Positions 53,771 through 61,978 of a stretch of DNA of 64,000 nt are shown here, piece by piece; position 1 is the stretch's first letter, and the number at the start of each line of letters is the position of its first letter. The stretch is from Arenibacter algicola (lineage in GTDB: Bacteria > Bacteroidota > Bacteroidia > Flavobacteriales > Flavobacteriaceae): NCBI RefSeq assembly GCF_000733925.1, contig NZ_JPOO01000001.1:620001-684000 (forward strand), read 5' to 3'. The notes under the pieces are model-generated. The model saw only the letters and a program-made list of their open reading frames with translations. It was not told the origin of the DNA and made no database searches. The position numbers and the translations under genes are program-made.

Positions 53771-54157
53771 TTAACGTTTAGAGAACTGGAATTTCTTACG
53801 AGCTTTCTTCTGACCGAATTTCTTACGTTCAACCATTCTTGGATCTCTTGTTAAAAGACCTTCTGGCTTAAGAACCAATCTGTTTTCGGCATCCAATTCG
53901 CATAATGCTCTGGACAATGCCAAACGAACTGCTTCCGCCTGTCCTGTAATACCGCCACCATATACATTAACTTTTACGTCGAAGTTCTCTTCGTTGTTGG
54001 TCAAGGTAAATGGCTGCTTTACTTTGTACTGTAATGTTGCTGTAGGAAAATAGTTGCTTAAGTCTCTCTTGTTAATAGTAATGTTACCATTTCCTTCTGT
54101 AACATAAACTCTGGCAACTGCAGTTTTTCTTCTACCAATTTTATGAATCATTTCCAT
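53771..54157 (-). CDS. rpsI: 30S ribosomal protein S9
   Basis: 128 residues. N-terminal IHKIGRRKTAVARVYV, YGGGITGQAEAVRLALSRAL, and the basic tail ending KKARKKFQFSKR that reaches the P-site tRNA. The start ATG overlaps the rplM stop (TAATG at 54155-54159), so the first Met (MEMIHKIG) is preferred over the Met at residue 3. Translationally coupled to rplM. Confidence 0.97.
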   Translation of the reverse strand: MEMIHKIGRRKTAVARVYVTEGNGNITINKRDLSNYFPTATLQYKVKQPFTLTNNEENFDVKVNVYGGGITGQAEAVRLALSRALCELDAENRLVLKPEGLLTRDPRMVERKKFGQKKARKKFQFSKR

Positions 54158-54612
54158 TACTTAAAATCGTTTAAGTTAATTGCTGTTGGTTTTTGTGCTT
54201 CTTGGTTGTGGGCTGCTCCTGCATATACCTTCAGATTACGAAAAAGCTCTGCACCCAATTTGTTTTTGGGCAACATACCTTTTATCGATTTCTCTACTAT
54301 ACGCGCTGGATCTTTAGCCAACATTTCTTTAGCCGTTGTAAACCTCTGGCCTCCTGGATAACCGGTGTGACGAACGTAAGTTTTTGAATCCCACTTCTTT
54401 CCGGTTAGGTTGATTTTTTCTGCATTGATAATAACAACATTATCCCCACAATCAACATGTGGTGTAAAACTAGGCTTGTACTTCCCTCTAAGTAACTGCG
54501 CTACTTTAGAAGCAAGACGGCCCAATGTTTCTCCTTCAGCATCAACTAGTAACCATTGTTTGTCAACGGTCGCCTTATTGGCCGAAATCGTCTTGTAGCT
54601 TAATGTATCCAC
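54157..54612 (-). CDS. rplM: 50S ribosomal protein L13
   Basis: Large-subunit protein, 151 residues from a GTG start (first residues MDTLSYKTISANK as translated). Motifs: WLLVDAEGETLGRLASKVAQ, FTPHVDCGDNVVIINAEKI, TGYPGGQRF and MLPKNKLG. An upstream frame to 54642 exists, but it would begin before the family N-terminus and inside the leader, so I prefer GTG. It has the best promoter in the window, 48 bases upstream. First gene of the rplM-rpsI unit. Confidence 0.95.
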   Translation of the reverse strand: MDTLSYKTISANKATVDKQWLLVDAEGETLGRLASKVAQLLRGKYKPSFTPHVDCGDNVVIINAEKINLTGKKWDSKTYVRHTGYPGGQRFTTAKEMLAKDPARIVEKSIKGMLPKNKLGAELFRNLKVYAGAAHNQEAQKPTAINLNDFK

Positions 54613-54659
54613 ACTAATATATTTATTGATTAAACACTTCAATCCCGTTTAACGGGCTG

Positions 54660-54690
54660 CAAATGTACAATTATTAAGTTGAATTCCAAA
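54660..54690 (-). promoter_or_regulatory. Perfect Bacteroidota promoter of rplM-rpsI
   Basis: On the minus strand TTTG (54690-54687), a 19-base spacer and TACATTTG (54667-54660) match the Bacteroidota housekeeping consensus TTTG-N19-TAnnTTTG exactly. Transcription should start near 54655, giving a leader of about 40 bases to the GTG of rplM. Confidence 0.85.
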
Positions 54691-55025
54691 TGGTTGTTTC
54701 TTATTATTTTATAGTTTTTTCCAATATTGGCAAATTGAAGCAAACTTTGCCAGCACTTTAGAATCCCAATAATTGATTTTTGTATAATACAGGTCATTTT
54801 GTTACCTGCAAATCCGAAGTAGTGGTATTGGCTTTGAAATTATTAAGGAGGAATGTTAAAACCACCGTAAGGCTTTTAAATGGCAATACATTTAGGATGT
54901 GATTTTTATAGTTTTTAAGTGTTGTTTTTTGTGGGGTGCGGATGGAGGGTTTAATTGTTGGGATTCATGGATACTAATTTGTACTATAATCCGTTAGCTT
55001 TTAAAACAATGTAAATTTCAAAAAG
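54691..55025. other. AT-rich gap between rplM promoter and a lipoprotein gene
   Basis: I see no gene, repeat or structured element here. It presumably holds the promoter of the plus-strand lipoprotein gene at 55026, but I find no clear TAnnTTTG box. Confidence 0.5.
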
Positions 55026-55508
55026 ATGAAAATTAAGTTTCTTTTACTTTTTCTATCTACGGGTCTTTTCTTTTCATGTTCCTCGGATAGTGATGATGAT
55101 AATTCCAAGGAGGATTCTATAGTGGGTGTTTGGCAGGCCTATGAACTAAAGGTTAATAATGATACTGCTAGTGATGATGAAAAAAATGCCAGGGATTTAT
55201 TGGCATATTTAACAGCTAAAGAATGTTATGTGTTGAGTTTTGAATTTAAAGCGGACTTAACGGTTACTATTGAAAATTCCGTGGAATATTTGGAAAGGGA
55301 TGGTTTTGATATTCCCTGTCCTACCGAAAAGGATACGGAAACCACGGTCTATGTTTATGCCGATGGCACACTAACCTATACCGATGAAGATCAGCAGGAA
55401 ATCTCTGTTGATGTGACCATAGATGGTGACATCATGACCGTAGATGCTGCAGATCTGGATATACCCAATTTAAGTGCAGGTGGACAGCTTCTCTTTAAGA
55501 GAAAATAA
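55026..55508 (+). CDS. Lipocalin-like lipoprotein
   Basis: 160 residues. Signal peptide with Cys18 (LFFSC), an acidic linker (SSDSDDDNSKED), then a beta-rich domain beginning IVGVWQAYELKVN, the usual opening of lipocalin-like DUF4923/DUF5004-type Bacteroidota lipoproteins, and ending QLLFKRK. Two internal cysteines (AKECYV and DIPCPT) may pair. Ligand unknown. Ends at a strong bidirectional terminator shared with polA. Confidence 0.78.
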   Translation: MKIKFLLLFLSTGLFFSCSSDSDDDNSKEDSIVGVWQAYELKVNNDTASDDEKNARDLLAYLTAKECYVLSFEFKADLTVTIENSVEYLERDGFDIPCPTEKDTETTVYVYADGTLTYTDEDQQEISVDVTIDGDIMTVDAADLDIPNLSAGGQLLFKRK

Positions 55509-55532
55509 AATTCTGATAAAAACCTATTACTA

Positions 55533-55577
55533 AAAAACGGAACGCATTGGTTTAAACCAATGCGTTGTTCCGTTTTT
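55533..55577. terminator. Bidirectional terminator between lipoprotein gene and polA
   Basis: A perfect 22-base palindrome at 55543-55564 (CGCATTGG arm with complement) is extended by AAAAACGGAA on the left and TTCCGTTTTT on the right, with a 3-base bulge. A- and T-runs on both sides fit termination in both directions. Confidence 0.92.
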
Positions 55578-55595
55578 GTTTTTTAGAGGTTGGGC

Positions 55596-58439
55596 TTAAT
55601 GGGCCTCCAGCCAATTGTTGCCAATACCCAGTTCCACATCCAGGGGTACTGATAATTTGTAGGCGTTTTCCATTTCTGTCTTTATCATGGTCTTTAATTC
55701 CTCCAATTCGGGCTTATATACATCGAACACCAATTCATCATGGACCTGTAGGAGCATCTTGCTTTTGTATTTTCCTTCTTCGAGTTTTTTGTGAATATTG
55801 ATCATTGCTATTTTTATGATATCGGCGGCACTTCCCTGAATAGGGGCATTTACAGCGTTGCGTTCCGCTGCTCCACGTACAATGGCATTACTACCGTTTA
55901 TGTCCTTAAGGTACCTTCGTCTGCCCAACACGGTCTGAACGTACCCATTTTCCCTAGCGAATTCTATTTGTTCACTGATATAATTGCGCAATTTGGGGTA
56001 GGTCTTATAATAGGTCTCTATTAGCTCTTTGGCTTCTGCCCTAGATAGGTCGGTTTGGTTGCTCAATCCAAAGGCCGATACCCCATATATGATTCCAAAG
56101 TTAACGGTCTTGGCATTGCTTCTCTGTTCTCTGGTAACATCTTCTAACGGGACATTAAATACCTTGGAAGCGGTGGAGGCGTGAATATCCTCTCCGTTTT
56201 TAAAGGCCTCTATCATGGTAGACTCATCGCTAAGCGCAGCAATAATCCGCAATTCTATCTGCGAATAATCCGCTGCCAACAAGGTGTAGTCTTCATTTCT
56301 TGGAATAAATGCCTTTCTAACCTGTCTTCCCCGCTCCGTTCTAATGGGGATGTTTTGCAGGTTGGGATTGTTGCTGCTAAGTCGTCCCGTAGCGGCAACG
56401 GTTTGCATATAGTCTGTATGCACCCTGCCCGTACTTTCCTCAATTTGTTCAGGTAGGGCATCCACATAGGTGCTCTTTAGTTTGCTTAGACCACGATAGT
56501 CCAATACGCTTTGGATTATTTCATGATCTTTGGCCAGATAGGATAGTACATCCTCGGCAGTGGAATATTGACCGGTTTTGGTCTTTTTGGGTTTGTCCAC
56601 CAGTTTTAGCTTATCGAATAATATTTCGCCCAATTGCTTTGGAGAGGCAATATTGAATTCTTCCCCAGCTTCCTTGTAGATCTTTAATTCCAAGTTTTTG
56701 ATATCGTTGTCCAGATCCTTGGCAAGAGAATTTAAAAAGTCCTTGTCCAAATTGATTCCTTCCTGTTCCATATCGGCCAGGACATGTAATAAGGGAATCT
56801 CTATATCATTAAATAATTCTTCGGTGTTGGCCTCTTTCAATTCTGGTCTAAAGTGTTGCGCCAATTGAAAAGTGATATCGGCATCCTCTACGGCATATTC
56901 GGTTTGTTGTTCCAAAGGAACATCCCTCATAGATAATTGGTTTTTCCCTTTTTTTCCAATAAGTTCGGTTATGGAAATTGGGGTGTAGTTTAAATAGGTT
57001 TCCGCCAGTACGTCCATGTTGTGGCGCATGTCCGGATTAATAAGGTAATGGGCAAGCATGGTATCAAAGCATTTGCCTTTTATTGAGATGTTGTATTTGT
57101 GCAGTACCTTAATGTCATATTTTAGGTTCTGTCCAATTTTTTCAATGTCGTCCGCTTCAAAAAACGGTCTTAATTGTTCAATAATTTCTTGGGCCTCTTT
57201 TTTGTCCTCTGGAAAAGGAACATAAAACCCCTTTCCGGCTTCCCAACTAAATGCAATACCTACCAGTTCTGCAGTTAGTGGATTAAGTCCCGTTGTTTCG
57301 GTATCAAAACAAACCGAGGTTTGTTTCATTAAATTCTGAACAAAAAGTTTCATGGCCATCCCAGGCAGTATACTCTGGTATACATGGGAAACTTCCTTTA
57401 TGCTTTTTCTACTGGATACTTCTTTTATTGTTCCTCCCGTGACTTGTCCGTCGCCGCCGAATAAGGAAAATTGGCCTCCACCGGCCTCTGTTTGTTTCTT
57501 TTTTGAAGTGTTGGGCTCTTGCTTACTTTCCTCCGGGTTATCGCTATCCGATTCGGACGAAAAGAGCTTTAGGAATTGGTCCTTTAACCTACGGAATTCC
57601 AATTCCTCGAAAATCTCCTGCACTTTTTCGCCATCGGGCATGGAAAGCTCGTAATCTTTGGCGTTAAAGGTTACATCGCAATCCACAAATATGGTCGCCA
57701 GTTTTTTGGACAGAATGCCCAGTTCTGCATTTTCTTGGACCTTTTCCTTCATTTTGCCTTTGAGCTTATCGGTATTGGCAAGCAAATTTTCCATTGAACC
57801 GAATTGCTCAATAAATTTTTTGGCGGTTTTGTCGCCCACTCCTGGTAATCCGGGAATGTTGTCACTTGCATCGCCCATCATCCCCAAATAATCTATTACC
57901 TGTTCCGGACGTTCAACCCCAAAACGTTTTTGTACTTCGGGAATGCCCCAAATTTCTATACCGTTGCCCAATCTTGCCGGGCGGTACATAAATATGTTCT
58001 CGGATACCAATTGTCCAAAATCCTTATCCGGGGTAACCATATATACCTTATAGTCTTCTTTTTCTGCCTGCTTGGCCAAGGTGCCAATAATATCGTCGGC
58101 CTCCATTCCTTCCAATTCCACCACCGGAATATGCATGGCCTTCAATATATTCTGAATATAGGGTACGGCTATTTTAATGGCGTCCGGAGTGGCATCCCTA
58201 TTGGCTTTGTATTCGGCAAACATTTCAGTACGGTCCGCACTTCCTCCCTTGTCAAAACAAACGGCCAAATGATCCGGTTTTTCCCTTCTGATCACATCCA
58301 ATAAAGAATTCATGAATCCCATAATGGCGGAAGTGTCCATTCCCTTGGAGTTTATCCTTGGGTTTTTTATGAGAGCGTAATAACCCCGAAAAATCAGTGC
58401 ATATGCATCAAGTAAGAAAAGTCTTTTTTGTTCAGCCAT
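55596..58439 (-). CDS. polA: DNA polymerase I
   Basis: 947 residues with all three parts. The 5'-3' nuclease (1 to about 300: LFLLDAYALIFRGYYALI; GMEADDIIG; GDASDNIPGLPGVGDKTA). The 3'-5' exonuclease (about 365-540) has the proofreading motif CFDTETTGLNPL intact. The polymerase domain has motif A LLAADYSQIELRI, the O-helix RSNAKTVNFGIIYGVSAFG, and motif C LLQVHDELVFDV. Works in Okazaki fragment processing and repair. It is a single gene with a bidirectional terminator downstream. Confidence 0.97.
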   Translation of the reverse strand: MAEQKRLFLLDAYALIFRGYYALIKNPRINSKGMDTSAIMGFMNSLLDVIRREKPDHLAVCFDKGGSADRTEMFAEYKANRDATPDAIKIAVPYIQNILKAMHIPVVELEGMEADDIIGTLAKQAEKEDYKVYMVTPDKDFGQLVSENIFMYRPARLGNGIEIWGIPEVQKRFGVERPEQVIDYLGMMGDASDNIPGLPGVGDKTAKKFIEQFGSMENLLANTDKLKGKMKEKVQENAELGILSKKLATIFVDCDVTFNAKDYELSMPDGEKVQEIFEELEFRRLKDQFLKLFSSESDSDNPEESKQEPNTSKKKQTEAGGGQFSLFGGDGQVTGGTIKEVSSRKSIKEVSHVYQSILPGMAMKLFVQNLMKQTSVCFDTETTGLNPLTAELVGIAFSWEAGKGFYVPFPEDKKEAQEIIEQLRPFFEADDIEKIGQNLKYDIKVLHKYNISIKGKCFDTMLAHYLINPDMRHNMDVLAETYLNYTPISITELIGKKGKNQLSMRDVPLEQQTEYAVEDADITFQLAQHFRPELKEANTEELFNDIEIPLLHVLADMEQEGINLDKDFLNSLAKDLDNDIKNLELKIYKEAGEEFNIASPKQLGEILFDKLKLVDKPKKTKTGQYSTAEDVLSYLAKDHEIIQSVLDYRGLSKLKSTYVDALPEQIEESTGRVHTDYMQTVAATGRLSSNNPNLQNIPIRTERGRQVRKAFIPRNEDYTLLAADYSQIELRIIAALSDESTMIEAFKNGEDIHASTASKVFNVPLEDVTREQRSNAKTVNFGIIYGVSAFGLSNQTDLSRAEAKELIETYYKTYPKLRNYISEQIEFARENGYVQTVLGRRRYLKDINGSNAIVRGAAERNAVNAPIQGSAADIIKIAMINIHKKLEEGKYKSKMLLQVHDELVFDVYKPELEELKTMIKTEMENAYKLSVPLDVELGIGNNWLEAH

Positions 58440-58483
58440 TATATTTGATTCTTGTTAAGATTTGGATATTGCGATATTGATAA

Positions 58484-59479
58484 TTAGGATTTTAAAAAAG
58501 TCTCTGTCGGGTTGTTGCTCTGTCCGGCCTCTACAAATTTGCTGTAGCTAAACCCGGGATGTATGCAATAACCTCCGGTTTCCCCTTTCTTGTTGATGGC
58601 AATAAACCCAATTTGAAAATCCCTTCTATCCTTGTTCTTTTCCATGATTCGTCTTACACCTTCCTCGCAAGCCTCCTGTGGTGACTTTCCTTGACGCATA
58701 AGTTCCACGATAAGGAAGCTGCCCACGGTTCGCACTACTTCTTCCCCAACTCCTGTTGCTGTAGCCCCGCCAACTTCGTTGTCCACAAACAGTCCGGCCC
58801 CTATTATTGGGGAGTCGCCAACACGTCCGGCCATTTTGTAGCCCATTCCGCTTGTAGTACAGGCCCCTGCAATATCGCCATTTTTGTCAATGGCCAACAT
58901 ACCTATGGTATCGTGGTTTTCTATATTGATAATGGTTTCGTATTTGGATTTCTTTTTCCACTCCAACCAATCTTTTTTTGCTTTTTCAGTCAGTAGATTT
59001 GTTTTTGGAAAACCTTTTTCATAGGCGAATTGTTCTGCTCCCTTTCCGGCTAGCATTACATGCGGAGTATCCTCCATAACCTTTCTTGCAACCGAAATAG
59101 GATGCGCAATATTTTCCATACATAGCACGGCACCACAGTTCCCGTCCTTGTCCATGATACAGGCATCCAAGGTAACATGGCCATCCCTGTCCGGTCTTCC
59201 GCCGTTCCCAACCGTTTCGTTGCTAAGGTCTGCCTCCTCTACCATTACCCCTTGTTCCACTGCATCCAAAGAAGAGCCTCCTTTTTCCAAGACTTCCCAC
59301 GCCTTTGCTGTTGCATTCTTGAAATTCCATGTGCAGATTACAATAGGTTTTACGGTTTCCAGGACATCTGGATTAAGCGGTAGCTCGTTTTTTGTTTCTT
59401 GATATGATGCGAAAAGTGGTGCTGATATTATTCCAGCAGTACTTAAGGTAGAATTTTTAAGGAAATTTCTTCTTTTCAT
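58484..59479 (-). CDS. Glycosylasparaginase (N4-(beta-N-acetylglucosaminyl)-L-asparaginase), Tat-exported
   Basis: Ntn-hydrolase that cuts the GlcNAc-Asn link of N-glycoproteins or related isoaspartyl bonds. It is autocatalytically split before the nucleophile Thr191 (NHDTIGMLAIDKNG). Other family segments: NGGRPDRDGHVTLDACIMD and GRVGDSPIIGAGL. The N-terminus MKRRNFLKNSTLSTAGIISA is a Tat-type signal, so it is periplasmic. 331 residues is normal. Divergent from cutC with a 42-base gap. Confidence 0.9.
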   Translation of the reverse strand: MKRRNFLKNSTLSTAGIISAPLFASYQETKNELPLNPDVLETVKPIVICTWNFKNATAKAWEVLEKGGSSLDAVEQGVMVEEADLSNETVGNGGRPDRDGHVTLDACIMDKDGNCGAVLCMENIAHPISVARKVMEDTPHVMLAGKGAEQFAYEKGFPKTNLLTEKAKKDWLEWKKKSKYETIINIENHDTIGMLAIDKNGDIAGACTTSGMGYKMAGRVGDSPIIGAGLFVDNEVGGATATGVGEEVVRTVGSFLIVELMRQGKSPQEACEEGVRRIMEKNKDRRDFQIGFIAINKKGETGGYCIHPGFSYSKFVEAGQSNNPTETFLKS

Positions 59480-59521
59480 AAGATGGTGTTACTTAATTTT
59501 AAGGTTCTAAATATAAGAAAT

Positions 59522-60250
59522 ATGATTGTAGAAGTATGTGCCAATTCCTTAGAATCTGCCCTTAACGCCCAAAAAGCTGGTGCTGACCGAATTGAGTTAT
59601 GTAACGAGCTTGCTGTAGGTGGGGTTACTCCTTCTTTTGGGCTGTTGCAGCTTATAAAGGAACATATTTCTATTCCTGTAAATGTATTGATAAGACCTAG
59701 AAGTGGCGATTTTTCCTATTCCGATCCGGAATTTGAGATTATGAAAAAGGATATTGCATTGTGCAGGGAACTGGGTTTTAATGGGATTGTTTCTGGGGTG
59801 TTGTCCAAGGATTTTGCCTTGGATTATAAGAGAACCCAAGAATTGATTGGGGAGTCCGGACCATTGCAATTTACCTTTCATAGAGCTTTCGATTGGGTAA
59901 GTGATCCTATGGCTACTTTACGGCAATTGCAGGAATTGGAAGTAGATACCATACTAAGCTCTGGACAACAAAAATCTTCGGTGCAAGGAATGGAGTTGTT
60001 GACCCGCTTGTTAAAAGAATCCAAGGGTTGTGTTATAATGCCCGGGGGAGGTATACGTGATACCAATGTGTTGGAATTTAAGAAGCAGGGTTTTGGTGCG
60101 GTGCATTTGTCCGGGATAAAATTTCATAAAACCTTGGAACATACACCTGAAATTCCAATGAGCAGTCCAGGGTTTCTAAGAGATGATGAAATTGGCATTA
60201 GCGATTTGGCTACTCTTAAAGAGGTGGTCCGCCTAGTTAAAGAAAATTAA
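59522..60250 (+). CDS. cutC: CutC-family protein
   Basis: TIM-barrel protein historically linked to copper homeostasis; its biochemical activity is unsettled. I start at the ATG giving MIVEVCANSLESALNAQKAG, the family N-terminus, rather than the ATG 39 bases upstream. Conserved segments: GADRIELCNELAVGGVTPS, VLIRPRSGDFSYS, FHRAFDW and MPGGGIR. 242 residues, standard length. Confidence 0.92.
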   Translation: MIVEVCANSLESALNAQKAGADRIELCNELAVGGVTPSFGLLQLIKEHISIPVNVLIRPRSGDFSYSDPEFEIMKKDIALCRELGFNGIVSGVLSKDFALDYKRTQELIGESGPLQFTFHRAFDWVSDPMATLRQLQELEVDTILSSGQQKSSVQGMELLTRLLKESKGCVIMPGGGIRDTNVLEFKKQGFGAVHLSGIKFHKTLEHTPEIPMSSPGFLRDDEIGISDLATLKEVVRLVKEN

Positions 60251-60301
60251 AAAACCACCTAATGGATTTGAAACCAATATCTTTGCTAAAAAAAATAAGG
60301 G

Positions 60302-61531
60302 ATGCTACGTTGGATTGTTTTTATTGTCATTTATATAACCCTCGGAATTTATACTTTGCAAGCCATAAAGGCCTCAACCCGATATCCCTGGGTCTATTAT
60401 GCCTATATGGTATTATCACTTTTTGTTTTGGGGAATTTCATCTATCAGTTTACTATGGGCGATGACCCTGGTAGGGTGTTGAGTGTATCAAAAAGTTATG
60501 CTTTTGGTCTCTTACTGGCAATCCTCACTTTTATGTTGATTACCATTGTATTTTTATTCTCCGAAGATATTTTTAGATTTTTTACTGCTAGCTATCACAA
60601 AATATTTGGTGGGACCAAAGAGTTTAGCCTCCCGGAGCGAAGACGTTTTTTAAGTACCCTTGCCATGGGTATTGCCGCTTTGCCATTCTCTGCATTGTTG
60701 TACGGTATGATTAAGGGGAAATATAATTTTAAAGTACTGAAGTATAATTTGGAATTCGATGATTTGCCCAATAGCTTCGATGGATATCAATTAACCCAAA
60801 TATCGGATGTGCACAGTGGTAGTTTTGATGATAGGGAGAAAATTGAATACGCAATAAACTTGATAAATAAGCAAAAAAGTGATGTGTTGCTTTTTACGGG
60901 GGATATGGTTAACAATATGGCAGAGGAAATGTTGCCATGGAAAGACCTTTTTTCGACCTTAACTGCAAAGGATGGCAAATTTTCAGTATTGGGGAACCAT
61001 GATTACGGGGATTATGTAAGTTGGGAAACCGAAGAGGCCAAAAGCAATAATTTAAACGACCTTAAAAATTTGCAAAAGGATATGGGCTTTGATCTCTTGT
61101 TAAACGATAGTAGGTACTTGCAAAAGGGAGAGGATAGAATTGCTTTGATCGGAGTTGAAAATTGGGGCAGGGGAGGATTTAAGAAGGCAGGGGACCTTAA
61201 AAAGGCTGTTTCCAATGTTAACAAGAATGATTTTAAGATCTTAATGAGCCATGACCCATCCCATTGGGAAGATCAGGTGTTAAAAGATGATTATCATTAT
61301 CACCTCACCTTAAGTGGGCATACACATGGAATGCAATTTGGGATAGAAATTCCGGGATGGATAAAATGGAGCCCAGCTAAATGGAGGTATAAATATTGGG
61401 CAGGAGTGTATGAAGAAATGGGGCAGATGATAAATGTGAACCGTGGATTTGGGTTTTTAGGCTATCCGGGGAGGGTGGGTATTTGGCCCGAAATCACTGT
61501 AATTACCTTAAAAAAGAGGTCGTTGACCTGA
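60302..61531 (+). CDS. Membrane-anchored metallophosphoesterase
   Basis: 409 residues. Three or four N-terminal membrane helices (about 4-20, 30-50, 65-88, 118-137; the last preceded by RRRFL) come before a calcineurin-type phosphoesterase domain. Metal ligands: ISDVHSG (Asp169, His171), TGD (Asp201), GNHD (231-234) and SGHTHG near 335. This layout is the YkuE-like family; some members hydrolyse UDP-diacylglucosamine or other pyrophosphates, others are uncharacterised. Follows cutC by 51 bases. Confidence 0.9.
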   Translation: MLRWIVFIVIYITLGIYTLQAIKASTRYPWVYYAYMVLSLFVLGNFIYQFTMGDDPGRVLSVSKSYAFGLLLAILTFMLITIVFLFSEDIFRFFTASYHKIFGGTKEFSLPERRRFLSTLAMGIAALPFSALLYGMIKGKYNFKVLKYNLEFDDLPNSFDGYQLTQISDVHSGSFDDREKIEYAINLINKQKSDVLLFTGDMVNNMAEEMLPWKDLFSTLTAKDGKFSVLGNHDYGDYVSWETEEAKSNNLNDLKNLQKDMGFDLLLNDSRYLQKGEDRIALIGVENWGRGGFKKAGDLKKAVSNVNKNDFKILMSHDPSHWEDQVLKDDYHYHLTLSGHTHGMQFGIEIPGWIKWSPAKWRYKYWAGVYEEMGQMINVNRGFGFLGYPGRVGIWPEITVITLKKRSLT

Positions 61532-61622
61532 TTTTAACTACTACCTTGTCGACAAAAATGATAGCACTAGTTGTATTTTAACATTTTTTCTTATTTTTGA
61601 TTTATAACCCAATGTATAGTAT

Positions 61623-61919
61623 ATGTCTAAATTTGGTGAATTAATTGATATTAATGTTCCTGTGCTATTGGATTTTTACGCAGAGTGGAACGAACAGTCA
61701 ACAGCCATGCACCCTGTACTACGGGATGTTGCCGCTGCCTTGGGCGATAAGGGCAAGGTTATTAAGATTGATGTGGATAAGAATAAAGAGCTTTCCCAGG
61801 CATTGCGGGTGAAGGGCCTTCCTACCTTAATGATCTACAAGAAAGGTGAAATGGTTTGGAGGCAAAGCGGGGAGCAGGATGCCAATACCCTTATTGGGAT
61901 ACTTAATGAGTACATATAA
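61623..61919 (+). CDS. Thioredoxin-fold protein without active-site cysteines
   Basis: 98 residues with the full thioredoxin fold pattern (VPVLLDFYAEW, KVIKIDVDKNKELSQAL, the cis-proline loop GLPTLMIYKKG). The redox motif WCGPCK reads WNEQST (residues 22-27), and the protein has no cysteine. It cannot do dithiol chemistry; a chaperone, scaffold or regulatory role is more likely. The other conserved residues argue for selection, not decay. Followed by a strong terminator. Confidence 0.88.
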   Translation: MSKFGELIDINVPVLLDFYAEWNEQSTAMHPVLRDVAAALGDKGKVIKIDVDKNKELSQALRVKGLPTLMIYKKGEMVWRQSGEQDANTLIGILNEYI

Positions 61920-61940
61920 CTAGTTAAAATTATAAAAAAA

Positions 61941-61967
61941 ACCGAGACCTGAGTCTCGGTTTTTTTG
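61941..61967. terminator. Bidirectional Rho-independent terminator
   Basis: An 8-base stem ACCGAGAC/GTCTCGGT around CTGA, preceded by A-run and followed by T-run to 61967. It serves the thioredoxin-like gene and, on the other strand, the DUF2723 gene. Confidence 0.92.
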
Positions 61968-61978
61968 TGTCTTTTTAT

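Noticed and set aside
54644..54656. Small palindrome CCCGT-TTA-ACGGG near rplM, as a possible autoregulatory leader
   Set aside because: It overlaps the predicted transcription start, so most of it would not be in the mRNA; the stem is only five bases.
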